Shown here: positions 7,152 through 7,958 of the stretch, piece by piece
Layout of the letters: each line of letters starts with the position of its first letter
Numbering within the stretch: the stretch's first letter is position 1
Origin: Acidobacteriota bacterium
Lineage (GTDB): Bacteria > Acidobacteriota > Terriglobia > Terriglobales > Acidobacteriaceae
Reading direction: 5' to 3'
Assembly: GCA_021802085.1 (NCBI GenBank)
Contig: JAKAAZ010000172.1
Location: 1 to 7,958 of the forward strand
Length of the DNA stretch: 7,958 nt
Notes under the pieces: generated by a model
What the model was told of the DNA's origin: nothing
The model's database searches: none
The model's input: the letters and a program-made list of their open reading frames with translations, nothing else
Program-made: the position numbers and the translations under genes

Positions 7152-7315
7152 GAACAGTCCTGATGCATGTCTCTTGTAACTATAGAGAGAACCACGCCAT
7201 GCTGCACCCTTCGTGGACTTTCTTCCGTCCGCAGCCGAAGCGCGTGCTGCGGAACTCCATGGAAAATCTGCCGAGTGGCTTCTTTGGTCTCATCTCCATG
7301 CAATGATGTGTCCGT
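7152..7315 (-). other. Intergenic region with a doubtful 39-codon ORF
   Basis: These 164 bases separate the S41 stop (TAG at 7318-7316) from the penicillin-binding protein start. On the minus strand an ATG at 7299 opens 39 codons ending in TAG at 7182-7180. The product is basic, with two cysteines (MEMRPKKPLG at its start, FGCGRKKVHEGC in the middle). It has no convincing Shine-Dalgarno, so I do not call it a gene. A TATAGT hexamer at 7184-7179 overlaps its stop and could be a -10 box for the penicillin-binding protein gene, but no good -35 is visible. A weak 5-bp inverted repeat (TCTCT 7170-7174 and AGAGA 7184-7188) lies next to it. No T-tailed terminator is seen after the S41 gene. Confidence 0.3.
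7158..7161 (-). promoter_or_regulatory. Ribosome binding site supporting a TTG start
   Basis: On the minus strand AGGA is followed by a six-base spacer (CTGTTC) and then TTG at 7151-7149. With no upstream ATG or GTG in frame close by, this element is the main support for the unusual start codon of the penicillin-binding protein. Confidence 0.5.
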
Positions 7316-7958
7316 CTATGCGGCACTTTGCTGCTTCAGCAATTCCAGCGCCTTGTTCAACTGATCATCTGGTTGAGCCACAGGCGGCTCAGTGGGAGTT
7401 GCGTGCTTGGTCGTCGCAGGCGCAGTCGGTTTCGTAATCGGCCCCGCGGCAACCTGAGGCTGCAACCCGAAATCGTTGTTCGCGGCCACGAATACATTGG
7501 GCGTTACAGCCTTGTCCTGAATGGCTTCTCCATCCGGCGCGTGATATTTGGCGACAGAAAGAAACAGTACGGCACCGTCCGGCAAAGGGATCTGTTTTTG
7601 CACGGAACCGGAGCCAAAGGTGCGATCGCCCACCAATTCGCTACGGTTGTTTTCTTTCAGCGCCGCAGCCACTACCTCTGCCGGACCAGCAGTTCCATGG
7701 TTCACCAGAACGATCAGCGGAGCAGCCGTTACAAAATTCTTCGGCTCAGCCGCCCAAGTCTGTTTCGGGTATGTCTGCCCCTGAAGAGTGGCAATCGTGC
7801 CCGACTTTAGAAATGCGTTCGCCAGCAGCACCGCCGAGTTCATATCGCCATCGGTAATATCGCGCAGATCGAGCAGGATCTTTTGGTGCCCAGTAGCCTG
7901 CATCTGTCTCAGACGCGCCAATAGCTCCTCCACCCTGTCTGGGCTCAGGTCGTATGGT
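7316..7958 (-). CDS. S41 family (CtpA/Prc-like) protein, probably catalytically inactive; N-terminus outside window
   Basis: The last 213 residues of an S41 C-terminal-processing-protease-like protein are in the window. The frame is open through the right edge, so the GTG at 7933 is internal. Residues are numbered from the first complete codon (7957-7955). Visible core elements are KILLDLRD at 26-33, PLIVLVNHGTAGPAEVVAAA at 80-99, LVGDRTFGSGSVQ at 108-120, LPDGAVLFLSVAKYHAPDGEAIQ at 125-147 in two blocks, and the closing AVTPNV at 150-155. Family members usually act in the periplasm or envelope after a PDZ domain, which would lie upstream, outside the window. The usual nucleophile position (SASASE) reads TAGPAE, so serine is Gly91, and the usual FGKGSVQ reads FGSGSVQ, so lysine is Ser116. 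Gln120 is kept. A peptidase role is therefore doubtful. A Pro/Thr/Ala-rich tail (160-198) ends in a short helix-like segment. The penicillin-binding protein gene follows 164 bases downstream. Confidence 0.88.
   Translation of the reverse strand, partial: PYDLSPDRVEELLARLRQMQATGHQKILLDLRDITDGDMNSAVLLANAFLKSGTIATLQGQTYPKQTWAAEPKNFVTAAPLIVLVNHGTAGPAEVVAAALKENNRSELVGDRTFGSGSVQKQIPLPDGAVLFLSVAKYHAPDGEAIQDKAVTPNVFVAANNDFGLQPQVAAGPITKPTAPATTKHATPTEPPVAQPDDQLNKALELLKQQSAA

Noticed and set aside
7205..7243. GGAAGAAAGTCC stretch on the minus strand resembling the conserved GAGGAAAGTCC of bacterial RNase P RNA
   Set aside because: The gap is too short for RNase P RNA, and the paired 3' element (ACAGAAGG-type) and the surrounding helices are absent.
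1..7958. Search for CRISPR arrays, insertion sequences, tRNA or rRNA genes, riboswitches and phage or defence genes
   Set aside because: No regularly spaced repeats, terminal inverted repeats with a transposase, tRNA-like cloverleaf or FMN-riboswitch-like leader was seen by eye. The region ahead of ribF is coding, leaving no room for a leader.

Overview
The window is a 7,958-base piece of bacterial chromosome carrying ordinary housekeeping genes. There are no mobile elements, CRISPR arrays, tRNAs or rRNAs that I can see. The proteins suggest Acidobacteriota: a DUF1844 protein beside a YgfZ-type protein, an acidobacterial-looking class A penicillin-binding protein, an S41 protein with a non-standard active site, and a secreted HExxH protein with a Pro/Ala/Ser linker. 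This placement is inference from recall of family appearance, not a database match. Coding density is high and base composition is moderately GC-rich and even, with no clear sign of recent transfer.

Layout, left to right. (1) Positions 1-1018, minus strand: an exported putative zinc metalloprotease, cut off by the left edge. (2) Positions 1019-1102: an 84-base divergent intergenic region with a perfect TATAAT box facing right. (3) Positions 1103-4761, plus strand: four closely spaced genes, ygfZ-like, DUF1844, an MBL-fold hydrolase with a cysteine cluster, and ribF. The last two are separated by 2 bases. (4) Positions 4762-4808: a short convergent gap with a small inverted repeat. (5) Positions 4809-7151, minus strand: a complete class A penicillin-binding protein (glycosyltransferase plus transpeptidase) that appears to start at TTG. 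(6) Positions 7152-7315: a 164-base gap with a doubtful 39-codon ORF. (7) Positions 7316-7958, minus strand: the C-terminal part of an S41 (CtpA/Prc-like) protein, cut off by the right edge.

How the genes may work together. The plus-strand cluster is probably one transcript. It joins a folate-dependent Fe-S maintenance protein, a metal-dependent phosphodiesterase-like hydrolase and the enzyme making FMN and FAD, so a cofactor-supply theme is possible but unproven. The minus-strand pair joins peptidoglycan synthesis to an envelope protein with a protease fold.

The most notable observation is in the S41 protein. The residues aligned with the catalytic serine and lysine are glycine and serine, with the family's 25-residue spacing intact, so it is probably a pseudoprotease. 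I found no clear new multi-gene system.
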